Source: Rhodovulum sp.
GTDB lineage: Bacteria; Pseudomonadota; Alphaproteobacteria; Rhodobacterales; Rhodobacteraceae
Direction: 5' to 3'
DNA length: 64,000 nucleotides
NCBI GenBank assembly: GCA_002706605.1
Contig: PALT01000018.1
Span: 62,001-126,000 of the forward strand
Shown here: in pieces, positions 1 through 9,285 of the stretch
How positions within the stretch are numbered: the first letter of the stretch is position 1
Layout: each line of letters opens with the position of its first letter
The notes under the pieces: model-generated
The model's database searches: none
What the model was told of the DNA's origin: nothing
Seen by the model: only the letters and a program-made list of their open reading frames with translations
Translations under genes and position numbers: made by a program

Positions 1-764
1 AACTGGGGTTCGCGCTTTTCAAGGAAGGCCGACATGCCCTCTTTCTGGTCCTCGGTCGCGAACAGCGAGTGGAACAGACGGCGTTCAAACAGCAGACCCT
101 CGCGCAGCGTGGTTTCATAGCTGCGGTTGACCGCTTCTTTGACTGCCATTGCCGTCAGCATGGATTTCTCGGCGATCTTCTGGGCCGCGCCCATCGCCTC
201 TTCCATCAGCTTTTTGGCAGGGACGACGCGGCTGACCAGACCGGCGCGCTCGGCCTCGGCGGCATCCATAAAGCGGCCCGTCAGGTGCATGTCCATCGCC
301 TTGGCCTTGCCGACCGAACGGGTCAGACGTTGCGTGCCCCCGATACCGGCAACCACGCCAAGGTTGATTTCCGGCTGACCGAATTTGGCGTTGTCGGCCG
401 CAATGATGAAGTCACACATCATCGCCAACTCACAGCCCCCGCCCAGCGCATAGCCCGCCACAGCGGCGATGATCGGCTTGCGGCAACGCAGGAAATCTTC
501 GGTTTCAGGGGTGAAAAAGTCATTGCCGAATACGTCGACAAAGGTCTTTTCGCTCATCTCCTTGATGTCGGCGCCGGCGGCGAATGCCTTTTCCGAGCCG
601 GTCAACAGGATACAGCGTACCTTGTCGTTTTCGCTGGCTTGGCGGATCGCATCGGCCAGTTCCCCCATCAGCTGCATGTTCAATGCATTCAGCGCGTCAG
701 GGCGGTGCAGTTTAATCAAGCAGACGTGCTCTTCGATTTCGACGATTAGCGTCTTGTAAGCCAT
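1..764 (-). CDS. Enoyl-CoA hydratase (crotonase), C-terminus cut by window edge
   Basis: The minus strand encodes about 254 residues beginning [19 protein letters not shown] and running off the left edge at KREPQF, only a few residues short of the usual family end of about 258. It hydrates trans-2-enoyl-CoA in beta-oxidation. Visible crotonase features are the CoA/oxyanion-hole segment [11 protein letters not shown], the glycine-rich [17 protein letters not shown] with the first catalytic Glu, and [19 protein letters not shown] with the second. ATG at 764 follows a GGAGG-like site (reverse of cctcc at 775-779). It lies in the same direction as mutM, 63 bases downstream of it. All key residues are present. 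Exact substrate chain length cannot be read from sequence. Confidence 0.93.
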   Translation of the reverse strand, partial: MAYKTLIVEIEEHVCLIKLHRPDALNALNMQLMGELADAIRQASENDKVRCILLTGSEKAFAAGADIKEMSEKTFVDVFGNDFFTPETEDFLRCRKPIIAAVAGYALGGGCELAMMCDFIIAADNAKFGQPEINLGVVAGIGGTQRLTRSVGKAKAMDMHLTGRFMDAAEAERAGLVSRVVPAKKLMEEAMGAAQKIAEKSMLTAMAVKEAVNRSYETTLREGLLFERRLFHSLFATEDQKEGMSAFLEKREPQ

Positions 765-827
765 GAAAGGCGTACCTCCGATGATGTCCGATCACGTTTC
801 ATTACCAGTCTGAAACAGCCTTTCAAG

Positions 828-1679
828 TTATCTTTGGCATTGCGGACAAAAGAAAGTGGAGCGTCCCGATTGGACGATTCGCTGAATCGTGCCGGTGCAA
901 TCGGGGGTTGGGCAGGGCTGATTTTCGCGGCCATAGGCACGGAAATTATGTTGGAAATAACCCAATTCGCCGTCGGCCTGCCGGTGGTCGCGCAACGATG
1001 ATCCCCCCGATTCAATTGCCTCGGCCAGAACATCGCGGATGTCGGAAACTAACGTTGCGGCACGTTTTGCAGAGATCTTGCCCGCATGACGCGTGGGGGC
1101 GATTCCCGAGCGGTGCAATGCCTCGCACACATAGATATTGCCCAGACCCGCCACGATCCGTTGATCCAGCAGGGCCGATTTCACCGGCGTCTTTTTCCCC
1201 GCGAACCGGTTATGCAGATACGTGCCGTCAAACCGGTTGCCCAACGGTTCCGGCCCCAGTTTCGCCAGCAGGGGGTGCGCCTCAACCGTCTCGGTTGCGC
1301 AAAGGTCCATCGCCCCGAACCGGCGCGCATCGTTGAACGTCACCCGCGCGCCGTTCTCCATATCGAATATCACATGGTCGTGCTTGGCGGCGGGCGGATG
1401 GTCGTGGACAAACTGTCCCAAAGGGTCGCCCGACACCGTCATCCGGCCCGACATCCCAAGGTGGATGATCAACGTTTCCCCCGACGCCAGATCCGCCAGA
1501 ATATACTTTGAACGCCGTCCAAGACGCAGGATTCGTTGGCCCGTCAGGCGTTCGGCCATCCGTTCGGGAAAGGGCCAGCGCAGATCGGGCCGGTTCACAT
1601 GCGCGGTTTGGATCACGGCACCCTCCATACTGGGCACCAGACCGCGACGGACTGTCTCGACCTCGGGTAATTCGGGCAT
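828..1679 (-). CDS. mutM: Formamidopyrimidine-DNA glycosylase MutM/Fpg
   Basis: Base-excision repair enzyme that removes 8-oxoguanine and formamidopyrimidines and nicks the abasic site. The protein (283 residues) starts with the diagnostic [13 protein letters not shown], where Pro2 is the nucleophile and Glu3 the general acid. It has the conserved Lys in [10 protein letters not shown] and ends in a C-terminal zinc finger (CPTPDC ... FFCPQCQR). A longer upstream frame exists, but ATG 1679 is chosen because Pro2 must follow Met and because AGGAG sits 6 bases upstream. It is divergent from ubiE with 76 bases between the starts. mutM-ubiE-ubiB order is common in alphaproteobacteria. Confidence 0.97.
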   Translation of the reverse strand: MPELPEVETVRRGLVPSMEGAVIQTAHVNRPDLRWPFPERMAERLTGQRILRLGRRSKYILADLASGETLIIHLGMSGRMTVSGDPLGQFVHDHPPAAKHDHVIFDMENGARVTFNDARRFGAMDLCATETVEAHPLLAKLGPEPLGNRFDGTYLHNRFAGKKTPVKSALLDQRIVAGLGNIYVCEALHRSGIAPTRHAGKISAKRAATLVSDIRDVLAEAIESGGSSLRDHRQADGELGYFQHNFRAYGRENQPCPTPDCTGTIQRIVQSGRSTFFCPQCQR

Positions 1680-1755
1680 TGCGCGCTCCTGTTGCATTGT
1701 AACGGCTGTCCGGCTGTCTATAAGGAGGTGAGTTTCGACAGACGGCAAGGGTCCG

Positions 1756-2508
1756 ATGAGCGACACAGGCGATAAAATCACCCACTTCGGCTTTCAAGAT
1801 GTGGCCGAGGATCAAAAGGCGGGCATGGTTCATGGCGTCTTTACCAGCGTGGCATCCCGTTACGACATCATGAACGACGTCATGTCCGTCGGCATCCACC
1901 GCGTGTGGAAGGATGCGATGATGGACTGGCTGGCGCCGCAACCCCATCAGCGTCTCTTGGACGTGGCGGGCGGCACGGGCGATATTTCGTTCCGGTTCCT
2001 GAAACGCGCGCCCGGTGCGAATGCGGTTGTTCTGGACATGACCGAATCCATGCTGATCGCCGGTCGTCAACGCGCCGAGGCCGAACAGCAGGCCGATCAC
2101 CTGAACTGGGTCGTTGGTGATGCGATGGCCCTGCCGTTCGAAGACAACACGTTCGACGTCTATACGATCTCGTTCGGCATCCGGAACGTGACCCGTGTCC
2201 AAGACGCCTTGTCCGAGGCCTATCGCGTCCTGCGTCCTGGTGGGCGTCTGATGGTGCTGGAGTTCAGCCAACTGCCGAACCCCGCGCTGCAATGGGCCTA
2301 TGACCGCTATTCGTTCAACGTGATCCCCGCCATGGGCAAGGCGATCGCGAATGACCGTGACAGCTATCAGTATCTGGTGGAATCGATCCGCAAGTTCCCC
2401 GATCAGGACACCTTTGCCTCGATGATCCGCACCGCCGGTTTTGACATGGTCAAATACCGCAACCTGTCGATGGGCATCGCCGCCCTGCATTCGGGATGGA
2501 AAATCTAA
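1756..2508 (+). CDS. ubiE: Ubiquinone/menaquinone C-methyltransferase UbiE
   Basis: SAM-dependent C-methyltransferase of ubiquinone biosynthesis (demethoxyubiquinol methylation). It has 250 residues, normal for the family. SAM-binding motif I is [15 protein letters not shown] at about residues 67-81, followed by the acidic loop [10 protein letters not shown] and [27 protein letters not shown], which is the UbiE signature. The ending [12 protein letters not shown] is typical. ATG 1756 has only a modest AAGGG upstream; no in-frame start codon matches the stronger AAGGAGG at 1722. UbiB starts one base after the UbiE stop, so the two are probably co-translated. Confidence 0.97.
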   Translation: MSDTGDKITHFGFQDVAEDQKAGMVHGVFTSVASRYDIMNDVMSVGIHRVWKDAMMDWLAPQPHQRLLDVAGGTGDISFRFLKRAPGANAVVLDMTESMLIAGRQRAEAEQQADHLNWVVGDAMALPFEDNTFDVYTISFGIRNVTRVQDALSEAYRVLRPGGRLMVLEFSQLPNPALQWAYDRYSFNVIPAMGKAIANDRDSYQYLVESIRKFPDQDTFASMIRTAGFDMVKYRNLSMGIAALHSGWKI

Positions 2509-2509
2509 C

Positions 2510-4036
2510 GTGCGCGGTCCCCATAATATCTGGCGGTTGATCCGCACCGGCGCCACGATGGAACGCACCGGCGCGATGGGTGTCGTGCTTGAGGCGATGG
2601 AGGCCCCGCGCCAGTTGCGCGTGCTGGCCCGTGTGTTGGCATGGCCGTTCAAATGGCTGGGCTATAAGGGCGATGAAACACTGCCGCCCGCGACCCGCGC
2701 CCTGACCGCGCTGGGCCCGGCCTATATCAAGTTCGGGCAAATCCTGTCGACGCGCCCCGATATCGTGGGCGAAGATCTGGCCGTGCAATTGCGCGTCCTT
2801 CAGGATCAATTGCCGCCGTTTTCGCGCGATGTCGCCAAAGCCGCGATCGAAGAAGAACTGGATCGCCCGCTGGACGAGATGTTCTCGGAGTTCAGCGAAC
2901 CCGTCGCCGCCGCGTCCATCGCACAGGTGCACAAGGCCGTTCTGGCCGAAACCGGCCAAGAGGTCGCGGTCAAGGTCCTGCGCCCCGGTATCGACCGCGC
3001 GTTCCAAAAGGACATTGACGCATTCTACCTTGCCGCGCGGATGATCGAACTGGTCGCGCCCGCATCGCGACGTCTGCGCCCGACCGATGTCATCGCCCAT
3101 TTTGAAGGCGTCGTGCATGGCGAATTGGACCTGCGTCTTGAGGCGTCATCGGCGTCCGAATTCGTCTCTAACACGGCAGAGGACGCCGGTTTCGTCGTGC
3201 CCGCGCCCATGTGGGGGTACAGTGCGCGCCGGGTGATGACGCTGGGCTGGGCCGAGGGCATCCCGATGGGGGATGTCGACGCGATCAAGGCCGCGGGTCT
3301 CGATACCGTTGCCATCGGCACGCGGGTTTTAGAGCTGTTCCTGCAACACGCGTTGCGCGACGGGTTTTTCCACGCGGATATGCATCAAGGGAACCTGAAG
3401 GTCGCCGAGAATGGCGATATCATCTGCTATGACTTCGGCATCATGGGCCGGATCGACGAATACACGCGTCGGGTCTATGCCGAGATCCTGTTCGGGTTTA
3501 TCCGCAAGGATTACCACCGCGTCGCTGAGGTCCATTTTGAGGCGGGCTATGTCCCCTCGGACCAAGACGTCGATGATTTCGCCCGTGCCCTGCGCGCCGT
3601 TGGCGACCCGATTTTCGGCATGGATGCGACCCATATTTCGATGGCCCGCCTCCTGAGCCACCTGTTTGAGGTGACCGAGCAGTTCGGCATGGAAACCCGC
3701 ACCGAGTTGATCCTGCTGCAACGCACCATGGTGGTGGTGGAGGGCGTTGCGCGCTCGCTCGATTCTCACATCAACATCTGGGAAGTCGCCAAGCCCATCG
3801 TCGAACGCTATATTGCCGAAAACGTGGGACCCAAGGCGTTCATGCGCGATCTGGTGAAAACCGTTCGGGTGCTGGGTCGGTTCGGACCCAAACTGCCGAA
3901 AATGGCGGAAACCGCGCTGGTCCGTCAGTCGCAGACGCCCGCGCGTGCCACCGGTCGTTGGACCCGTCACCCCGCCCTGTGGTTGGTGATCGGTGTGGGT
4001 CTTGGCGTTGCTGTGCCCCTGTTGACGCTGCATTAG
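2510..4036 (+). CDS. ubiB: Ubiquinone biosynthesis atypical kinase UbiB
   Basis: ABC1/ADCK/UbiB-family protein-kinase-like ATPase needed for ubiquinone biosynthesis at the inner membrane (508 residues). I place the start at GTG 2510, immediately after the ubiE stop, giving MRGPHNIWRLIRTGATMERT; the longer open frame reads back into ubiE. Family hallmarks are the KxGQ motif (IKFGQILSTRPD), the alanine-rich loop PVAAASIAQVHKA, FFHADMHQGNLKV and CYDFGIMGRID. A C-terminal hydrophobic segment (LWLVIGVGLGVAVPLLTL) anchors it. It ends 3 bases before the convergent flgD, so there is no room for a separate terminator. Confidence 0.96.
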   Translation: MRGPHNIWRLIRTGATMERTGAMGVVLEAMEAPRQLRVLARVLAWPFKWLGYKGDETLPPATRALTALGPAYIKFGQILSTRPDIVGEDLAVQLRVLQDQLPPFSRDVAKAAIEEELDRPLDEMFSEFSEPVAAASIAQVHKAVLAETGQEVAVKVLRPGIDRAFQKDIDAFYLAARMIELVAPASRRLRPTDVIAHFEGVVHGELDLRLEASSASEFVSNTAEDAGFVVPAPMWGYSARRVMTLGWAEGIPMGDVDAIKAAGLDTVAIGTRVLELFLQHALRDGFFHADMHQGNLKVAENGDIICYDFGIMGRIDEYTRRVYAEILFGFIRKDYHRVAEVHFEAGYVPSDQDVDDFARALRAVGDPIFGMDATHISMARLLSHLFEVTEQFGMETRTELILLQRTMVVVEGVARSLDSHINIWEVAKPIVERYIAENVGPKAFMRDLVKTVRVLGRFGPKLPKMAETALVRQSQTPARATGRWTRHPALWLVIGVGLGVAVPLLTLH

Positions 4037-4039
4037 ACC

Positions 4040-4690
4040 CTATTCCCGCAGCCCGCTGACATCGGTTGCGGGCAGGGCGACGCCGCCGGACAGGACAATC
4101 TTCACGGCCCCATCGTCGATCCGCGTCTCTGTAACTGTCGCGTAGTGTTCCGCCGTCGTGGTGTTCAGGACATTGCCGTCGGAATAGCTGATGACCGAGA
4201 AGTTATAGTATCCGTCGGGCATCGGGTCACCCGCCGCCGTTGTCCCCGCCCATTCCAACACGTCCGTGTTTGCGGCGATCGAAACGCGCTGTACCTCGGT
4301 TCCGTTGGCGTCTGTCACGATCAATTCCGCCGCGTCGGCAAGCGTGTCTATGTCGGGGATCAAAGTGACCGGCGCGCCATCGAAATACGCGGGCGCAGTG
4401 ACAAGCGCGTCCTTGCCGACCCACGCCGCATAATCCGACAGGCCGCTGGTGGTCAGTTGCGCGCTGAGTTCAGCCAACAGATCGTTCGTCTGTACCTGCT
4501 GTTCCACGCCCGAGAATGTCGCCAGTTGGACCGCAAAATCCGCCGAATCCACGGGGTTCAGGGGGTCCTGATTTTCCAACTGGGTGGTCAGCATGACGAG
4601 AAATGTCTCGAAATCGGAACTGATGACGCTCTCGTCGGTCGAACTGGTGGTCGTTGCCGTTTGCGCGGTGGTTGTGCTGGTCACTTCCAT
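4040..4690 (-). CDS. flgD: Flagellar hook assembly scaffold FlgD
   Basis: Hook cap protein needed for polymerisation of FlgE; exported and later discarded. It has 216 residues. The N-terminal region has a Ser/Thr-rich start and the family motif FLVMLTTQLENQDPLNPVDSADFAVQLATFSGVEQQ (about residues 29-66). The C-terminal half has the Ig-like FlgD domain with WAGTTAAGDPMPDGYYNFSV. It starts 8 bases after the fliK-like stop, so the two form an operon, as in many flagellar clusters where hook length control and hook cap are paired. Confidence 0.95.
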   Translation of the reverse strand: MEVTSTTTAQTATTTSSTDESVISSDFETFLVMLTTQLENQDPLNPVDSADFAVQLATFSGVEQQVQTNDLLAELSAQLTTSGLSDYAAWVGKDALVTAPAYFDGAPVTLIPDIDTLADAAELIVTDANGTEVQRVSIAANTDVLEWAGTTAAGDPMPDGYYNFSVISYSDGNVLNTTTAEHYATVTETRIDDGAVKIVLSGGVALPATDVSGLRE

Positions 4691-4698
4691 AGGGGCCT

Positions 4699-6435
4699 CT
4701 ACAATCTGATGTCCAACCGACCAGACACATAGGTCGGCCGCGGTGCGGGTGTTTCGAGGGATAAATCAGGCTCTGTTTCAGCTTGATTCATGTTTTGGGC
4801 TGCGCCTTGGGCCTGTCGCGACTGTCCCTGTTGGCCAGCCTGTTGTTCAAACCGGAACGAAACATCGCGGTAGCCAAGGTCGCGGAATTCGCGGGCCAGA
4901 TCATCAATCTGTCGCCGCATCAAATCTTGGGTTTCTGGCCGTTCGGTTGCGACCGTGACAACCAGACGCTCGGCCTCGAAATCCATGCTGATCTGTGTCT
5001 CGCCAAGCTCAACGGGTCGCAGCGCAAGGTCGATTGTACCGCCCTCGGATTTCGACACGGCAATCGCGACCTGCTGTGCCACGGGCGGCACATCGCGTTC
5101 GGTTGGCACGGGTGGCGTTGTCAAGGGCGTCAGATCGGACGCGTCGACCCGTGGCGGGTCAATGACGGTTGGCGCGGCAGTTTGGGGCATTGGTGTCTGG
5201 GCCGTGTTTAGCTGCGGCGCGGAAAGGGGTGCTGGGCTCGGCGTGCTTTCCGCCGCGACATCAGCCGGTTCCGCGGTTTCCATGCCGGTCTGGGGATGCT
5301 CTGGCATTTCGGGTGCGAGCGATGGCTCGCCCGTGATGGGTTTAGGTTGAGGTAGGCCAGTTTCAGGCGAAACAGAGACGATGTCCGGACGTGGTGTTGG
5401 CGCGGGGGATGCGGTTGGTTGGGGGGGCGCCACCCCTGCATCCAAGGCCGGTTCATCTGTTTCAGGCACCTGCGCGGGGATCGGATCGCTATCGGACACG
5501 TCCGGTCGCGTCTGGCTGGGCTTTGCCGCCTCGCGTGGGGGCACGTTTTGTGCGGCGGCTGTGGTCGGATCACTGATCACGATTTGCGAGGCCTCCATCC
5601 CCCGCATTTCGATATCTGTTACCTCCGCACTTTGGTTTCCGCCTGTGACGGCTTTGTCCTGCGGAGGTTCAGCGGGGACATCAACGCGTTCGCCTGCGTC
5701 GTTGACCTGTACCGGCTGCGCGATAGACGCGGTTTGTTCTGGCCGTTCACGCGGCAGATCGCGTGGTTTCGCCTCGGCGGGTATTGGGTCGGCGGCGCGC
5801 GGTAGCGTCGGTGCTTCATCTACGATGGTGTGTTGTTGAGTGGGCAGGGTTTCGGCGGTCGGCGTTTCGATCGTGTGCTCGGGGAGTTCAACCGGCGCGA
5901 CAAGCGGTGCTGCATCCGGTGTGACGACGGACGTTGCAACCGGCGGTGCCATGTACGTGGTGGGCAGATCCGCGCTCGGCCTGTTGGTTGTTTGTGGCCG
6001 AAGCGGACCGTCCTCGCCCTTGGTCACAGGATTGGCGTTTTCCGGCGAAACTGTAACGAAGTCGGTCTCGACTGGCTCCTTCTCAACCGCCTCCTTGGGC
6101 GCTGGAGATTTCGGTACCTCTGTGGCCCCAAACGGGATGCGCGGTGCGGTGGGGACGGATAGCTTGTCCAAGCGGATGGGGGTTTGTTCCGAGAGGCCCG
6201 TGACCTGCGGTTCGTGCCGTTGGTCCACGGAGACGACAGGTAAAACGGCAACTTCGGGCGTTCTGATGCTCACGCTAGGATCTTCGGCCAACACTGCGGC
6301 GAAGGTCTCCTCGACCTCTGCCTCAAGCGCGTCGAGCACGCCTTCACCACCTTCAACCGGCGGTTCTTCGGCAAGGGGCTTGGCCCCGTGCGCGGCCAGC
6401 ATTTCGGCCACTATTCCCATCATAATGTTGGACAT
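4699..6435 (-). CDS. fliK: Flagellar hook-length control protein FliK-like
   Basis: Probable molecular ruler of the hook. The 578-residue protein is mostly a low-complexity region rich in Pro, Thr, Ala and Glu (about residues 30-460), as expected for FliK, followed by a conserved Flg_hook domain near 475-550 (SEGGTIDLALRPVELGETQI, then RQIDDLAREFRDLGYRDVSF) and a Gln-rich tail. ATG 6435 (MSNIMMGIVAEMLAAH) is preferred over an upstream ATG at 6480 because it is closer to the usual start, but neither has a strong ribosome site. Identification rests on the C-terminal domain and position before flgD; the central region is too divergent to help. Confidence 0.85.
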   Translation of the reverse strand: MSNIMMGIVAEMLAAHGAKPLAEEPPVEGGEGVLDALEAEVEETFAAVLAEDPSVSIRTPEVAVLPVVSVDQRHEPQVTGLSEQTPIRLDKLSVPTAPRIPFGATEVPKSPAPKEAVEKEPVETDFVTVSPENANPVTKGEDGPLRPQTTNRPSADLPTTYMAPPVATSVVTPDAAPLVAPVELPEHTIETPTAETLPTQQHTIVDEAPTLPRAADPIPAEAKPRDLPRERPEQTASIAQPVQVNDAGERVDVPAEPPQDKAVTGGNQSAEVTDIEMRGMEASQIVISDPTTAAAQNVPPREAAKPSQTRPDVSDSDPIPAQVPETDEPALDAGVAPPQPTASPAPTPRPDIVSVSPETGLPQPKPITGEPSLAPEMPEHPQTGMETAEPADVAAESTPSPAPLSAPQLNTAQTPMPQTAAPTVIDPPRVDASDLTPLTTPPVPTERDVPPVAQQVAIAVSKSEGGTIDLALRPVELGETQISMDFEAERLVVTVATERPETQDLMRRQIDDLAREFRDLGYRDVSFRFEQQAGQQGQSRQAQGAAQNMNQAETEPDLSLETPAPRPTYVSGRLDIRL

Positions 6436-6545
6436 TCTGTCCCGCCTATCTGTCGTGTCCCCTGTTTTTAGGCGGATCAAAGTTACCGGTTTCTTTACCG
6501 ATCTGCGTCATACGGGGGAAATCAGTTCAAATTGTAGGAAAGCGT

Positions 6546-6809
6546 ATGATTTCGCCAATGAACGATGTGACGGGGGCCCTGTCGCCCACCGATGCCAAGC
6601 TGAAACAGGCTGCGGTGCAGCTTGAATCGGCTTTTCTTGCCGAGATGTTGAAATCCGCCGGTTTCGGCGATGCGCCTGAGGGGTTTGGCGGTGGCGCAGG
6701 GGAAGAACATTTCGCGTCTTTCCTGCGCGAGGCACAGGCGAAAACCATGGCCGAAAGCGGCGGCTTGGGGCTGGCCGAGCACCTGTTTAATGCACTGAAA
6801 GGGGTATGA
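6546..6809 (+). CDS. flgJ: Rod-binding protein, FlgJ N-terminal type
   Basis: Small protein (87 residues) matching the rod-capping N-terminal domain of FlgJ: KLKQAAVQLESAFLAEMLKSAG, a Gly-rich loop, then FASFLREAQAKTMAESGGLGLAEHLFNAL. The muramidase half of enterobacterial FlgJ is absent, normal in alphaproteobacteria, where a separate lytic transglycosylase does that job (a candidate is encoded at 20579-21340). An AGGAAAG site precedes ATG 6546. It is divergent from fliK and followed one base later by the FlgN-like gene. Confidence 0.85.
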   Translation: MISPMNDVTGALSPTDAKLKQAAVQLESAFLAEMLKSAGFGDAPEGFGGGAGEEHFASFLREAQAKTMAESGGLGLAEHLFNALKGV

Positions 6810-6810
6810 G

Positions 6811-7146
6811 ATGACACCGGAAATGTATGACGAGTTGCTGGATCTGATTGACCAAGAACATCGGTTTCTGATGGCCGGGGACCTGCAGGGAATCGCGCGT
6901 TTGGCCCCGTTAAAAGAGTCCCTGACCGCGCATGTCCGCACCCTTTCGGGATCGCAGGTGCAAGAGGTGCAACCGCTTTTGACGCGGAATCAGAGACTGT
7001 TTCAGGCGGCGATGAACGGGTTGACTATGGCGCGGCGACAGCTGGCGCAGGCCCGCCAAGGGCACCGCAACCTGACGACATATGGCGCCGACGGTCGTGC
7101 ACGGGGAATCGGACCACGTGCGACGGTGGTTGAGCGTCGGGCCTGA
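6811..7146 (+). CDS. FlgN-like flagellar export chaperone
   Basis: A 111-residue, predicted all-helical protein with no signal peptide. MYDELLDLIDQEHRFLMAGDLQGIARL at the N-terminus fits the FlgN pattern (chaperone for the hook-junction proteins FlgK and FlgL), and the Arg-rich tail GRARGIGPRATVVERRA is weakly conserved. It begins one base after the flgJ-like stop, so the pair is coupled. FlgN-type proteins are small and variable, so the name rests on size, helix pattern and context. Confidence 0.6.
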   Translation: MTPEMYDELLDLIDQEHRFLMAGDLQGIARLAPLKESLTAHVRTLSGSQVQEVQPLLTRNQRLFQAAMNGLTMARRQLAQARQGHRNLTTYGADGRARGIGPRATVVERRA

Positions 7147-7346
7147 GGCATTTGTCTAAAACATGAATGGTTTTTCAGATTGGGTTTAGGAAGTTCTTAG
7201 GAGTTGGCGACAAATCTGGCCCTGCATCCCGAAACGGGGTGGCGCGGTTCGGATCGATACGGACGGCACCGCATGGGTGAAGACCCCTTATGCCGGTTTC
7301 CGGCGCTCACCGGGCGGAAGGCCCAAAGAGAATAGGATTGAATTTC

Positions 7347-8831
7347 ATGTCCAGTATCCTGACCAACAACTCTGCGATGGTTGCCCTTCAGACGTTGAAG
7401 AGCATCAACTCGAACCTCAGCATGACCCAGAACGAAATCTCGACCGGCAAATCGGTCGCCAGCGCCAAGGACAACTCGGCCGTTTGGGCGATTTCCAAGG
7501 TGATGGAATCCGACGTCAATGGGTTCCAAGCCATCTCCGAGAGCCTCTCTCTGGGGGAATCGACCGTTGCTGTGGCCCGTCAGGCCGCCGAAACCGTGTC
7601 GGACCTGCTGACCGAAATCAAAGGCAAGGTCGTCGCCAGCCAAGAGGAAAACGTTGACCGCGAAAAGATCCAGACGGACATCAACGCCCTGCGCGATCAG
7701 ATCACGTCGGTTGTCGGCGCGGCCCAGTTCAACGGCCTGAACCTTGTTGAAGGGACCGATGCGGTTGAGGTTCTGTCGTCCCTTGACCGATCCAGCAACG
7801 GGGATGTGCGCGCCTCGTCGATCACCGTGGATCGTCAGGACCTGTCGACCAGCGCGGGTACCTACGGCACCGGCACCGACCTGTCGGCCAATGCGACCCT
7901 GTCGTCCAGTTCTGCCACGAACGCAGGCAACACGGTGACGATTCAGCTTGCGACTGATGCCGATTTTTCGGGTGACACGTTTGAGCTGAACATCGGTGGT
8001 GCGACCCTGAACTTTGGGGCAAGCGATCTGTCCGGCAACCAAGACGCAGCCGCCGCGACGATCACCAGTGCGATCAACGCACTGGGTATTTCGGGCGTCA
8101 CGGCATCGGTCAGTACGGACACCATCACGCTGACCTCGACCCGTAGTTTTGAGGACGTTGATGTTTCCGCCCTGAAAAACGGGGCAGCTACCGGCATCAC
8201 TCAATCCGCAACGTCGATCGGCGCGCGTGCTGAAACCCTGACGTTCAGTGCTACGGCAGCCGTGAATGAGGGCGACGGCTATCAGGTGACTGCGGGCGGC
8301 ACGGCCTACACCTATGTTGCGGGCAAAGGTGAGACATTCGAGGACGTTGCGCGCGGTCTAAAGGCTGCAATCGACGGCGGTGGCATTGATGGTGTGACCA
8401 CGCAAGTGGGGCAGGATTCGAACGGCGCATGGCAGTTGTCCATCGACAACAGTGGGTCCAGCGCCGTGTCTCTGGCCCGTGCCGGTGCCGCCGGTGGTGA
8501 GGCGTCGGGCGGTCTGTTCGGTCTGTCTTCCATCGATGTGACCACAGATGCGGGGGCCGAGGCGGCGCTTGCCAACATTGAGACGCTGATCGACACCTCG
8601 ATTGATGCCGCCGCGGCCTTCGGTTCGGCCGAGGGTCGCATCGAAACCCAGAGCGATTTCATCGGCAAACTGACGGATGCGTTGAAATCGGGGATCGGGT
8701 CGCTTGTGGACGCCGATATGGAAGAGGCCTCTGCGCGCCTGCAGGCCCTGCAGGTTCAGCAACAGCTGGGTACGCAGGCCCTATCGATTGCGAACCAGTC
8801 GCCGCAGAACATCCTGTCGCTGTTCCGTTAA
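7347..8831 (+). CDS. fliC: Flagellin FliC
   Basis: Filament subunit, 494 residues. The conserved N-terminal D0/D1 helices start at MSSILTNNSAMVALQTLKSI and include SKDNSAVWAISK-like sequence (ASAKDNSAVWAIS). The C-terminal D0/D1 helix carries LTDALKSGIGSLVDADMEEA and ends QSPQNILSLFR. The middle (about 150-400) is a variable surface region rich in Ser, Thr, Ala and Gly with repeated beta-strand-like stretches. ATG 7347 is used because flagellin must begin with the helix; a longer frame starts at 7290. A 200-base leader precedes it, a GC-rich hairpin follows at 8839, and flaF and flbT, regulators of flagellin expression, come next. Confidence 0.97.
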   Translation: MSSILTNNSAMVALQTLKSINSNLSMTQNEISTGKSVASAKDNSAVWAISKVMESDVNGFQAISESLSLGESTVAVARQAAETVSDLLTEIKGKVVASQEENVDREKIQTDINALRDQITSVVGAAQFNGLNLVEGTDAVEVLSSLDRSSNGDVRASSITVDRQDLSTSAGTYGTGTDLSANATLSSSSATNAGNTVTIQLATDADFSGDTFELNIGGATLNFGASDLSGNQDAAAATITSAINALGISGVTASVSTDTITLTSTRSFEDVDVSALKNGAATGITQSATSIGARAETLTFSATAAVNEGDGYQVTAGGTAYTYVAGKGETFEDVARGLKAAIDGGGIDGVTTQVGQDSNGAWQLSIDNSGSSAVSLARAGAAGGEASGGLFGLSSIDVTTDAGAEAALANIETLIDTSIDAAAAFGSAEGRIETQSDFIGKLTDALKSGIGSLVDADMEEASARLQALQVQQQLGTQALSIANQSPQNILSLFR

Positions 8832-8838
8832 TCGACAC

Positions 8839-8863
8839 GGTCGGGCCCCACGTGGGCCCGACC
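8839..8863 (+). terminator. GC-rich hairpin after fliC
   Basis: A 10-base perfect stem (GGTCGGGCCC / GGGCCCGACC) with a CACGT loop begins 7 bases after the fliC stop. There is no clear run of T after it, so it may work as a weak or partial terminator or as a 3' stabiliser that lets flagellin mRNA accumulate above flaF-flbT. Confidence 0.7.
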
Positions 8864-8901
8864 CCCTCGATACGCCCTGAGGTTTTAGAAAGAGACCCCC
8901 G

Positions 8902-9285
8902 ATGAACGCCCATCTCTTGGCCCAAACGGCCTACTCCAGCCGCCAAAGCGCCGCTGTACGTCCCCCCCGTTCCGTCGAATACGATGTGTTTGCCCGCGTG
9001 ACCGCGCGTCTGCGCGCCGCCCACGATGAGGGCCGTGCGGGATTTGCCGCCCTCGCCGCTGCATTGCACGACAACCGCGTGTTGTGGAGCACCCTTGCCG
9101 CCGATCTGGCTGGCGATGAAAACGGTCTGCCCACAAACCTGCGCGCGCGCCTGTTTTATCTTGCCGAATTCACCATGCAGCAGTCCAAAAAGGTCCTCTC
9201 TGGCGACGAGAGCGCCGATGTCCTGATCGATATCAACACCGCCGTGATGCAGGGTCTGGCCCCCACCGCCGAGGTGCGTCCATGA
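8902..9285 (+). CDS. flaF: Flagellar biosynthesis regulator FlaF
   Basis: Alphaproteobacterial FlaF, 127 residues, required for flagellin production and secretion in relatives such as Caulobacter. Recognisable pattern: AYSSRQSAAVRPPRSVEYDVFARVTARL near the N-terminus, ALHDNRVLWSTLAADLA in the middle and LPTNLRARLFYLAEFTMQQSKKVL near the C-terminus. No membrane segment or signal peptide. Its stop overlaps the flbT start by 4 bases (ATGA), so FlaF and FlbT, which act in opposite directions on flagellin synthesis, are translationally coupled. Confidence 0.93.
   Translation: MNAHLLAQTAYSSRQSAAVRPPRSVEYDVFARVTARLRAAHDEGRAGFAALAAALHDNRVLWSTLAADLAGDENGLPTNLRARLFYLAEFTMQQSKKVLSGDESADVLIDINTAVMQGLAPTAEVRP

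Noticed and set aside
69-749. 226-residue open frame on the plus strand over enoyl-CoA hydratase
   Set aside because: It is the antisense shadow of a gene with all crotonase motifs on the minus strand.
1722-1731. Perfect AAGGAGGTGA ribosome-site match upstream of ubiE
   Set aside because: It is 26 bases from the ubiE ATG with no suitable start codon in frame after it, and faces no other gene; likely chance or part of the promoter region.
7147-7346. Sigma-28 or sigma-54 promoter for fliC
   Set aside because: I could not find a convincing match to either consensus at proper spacing.
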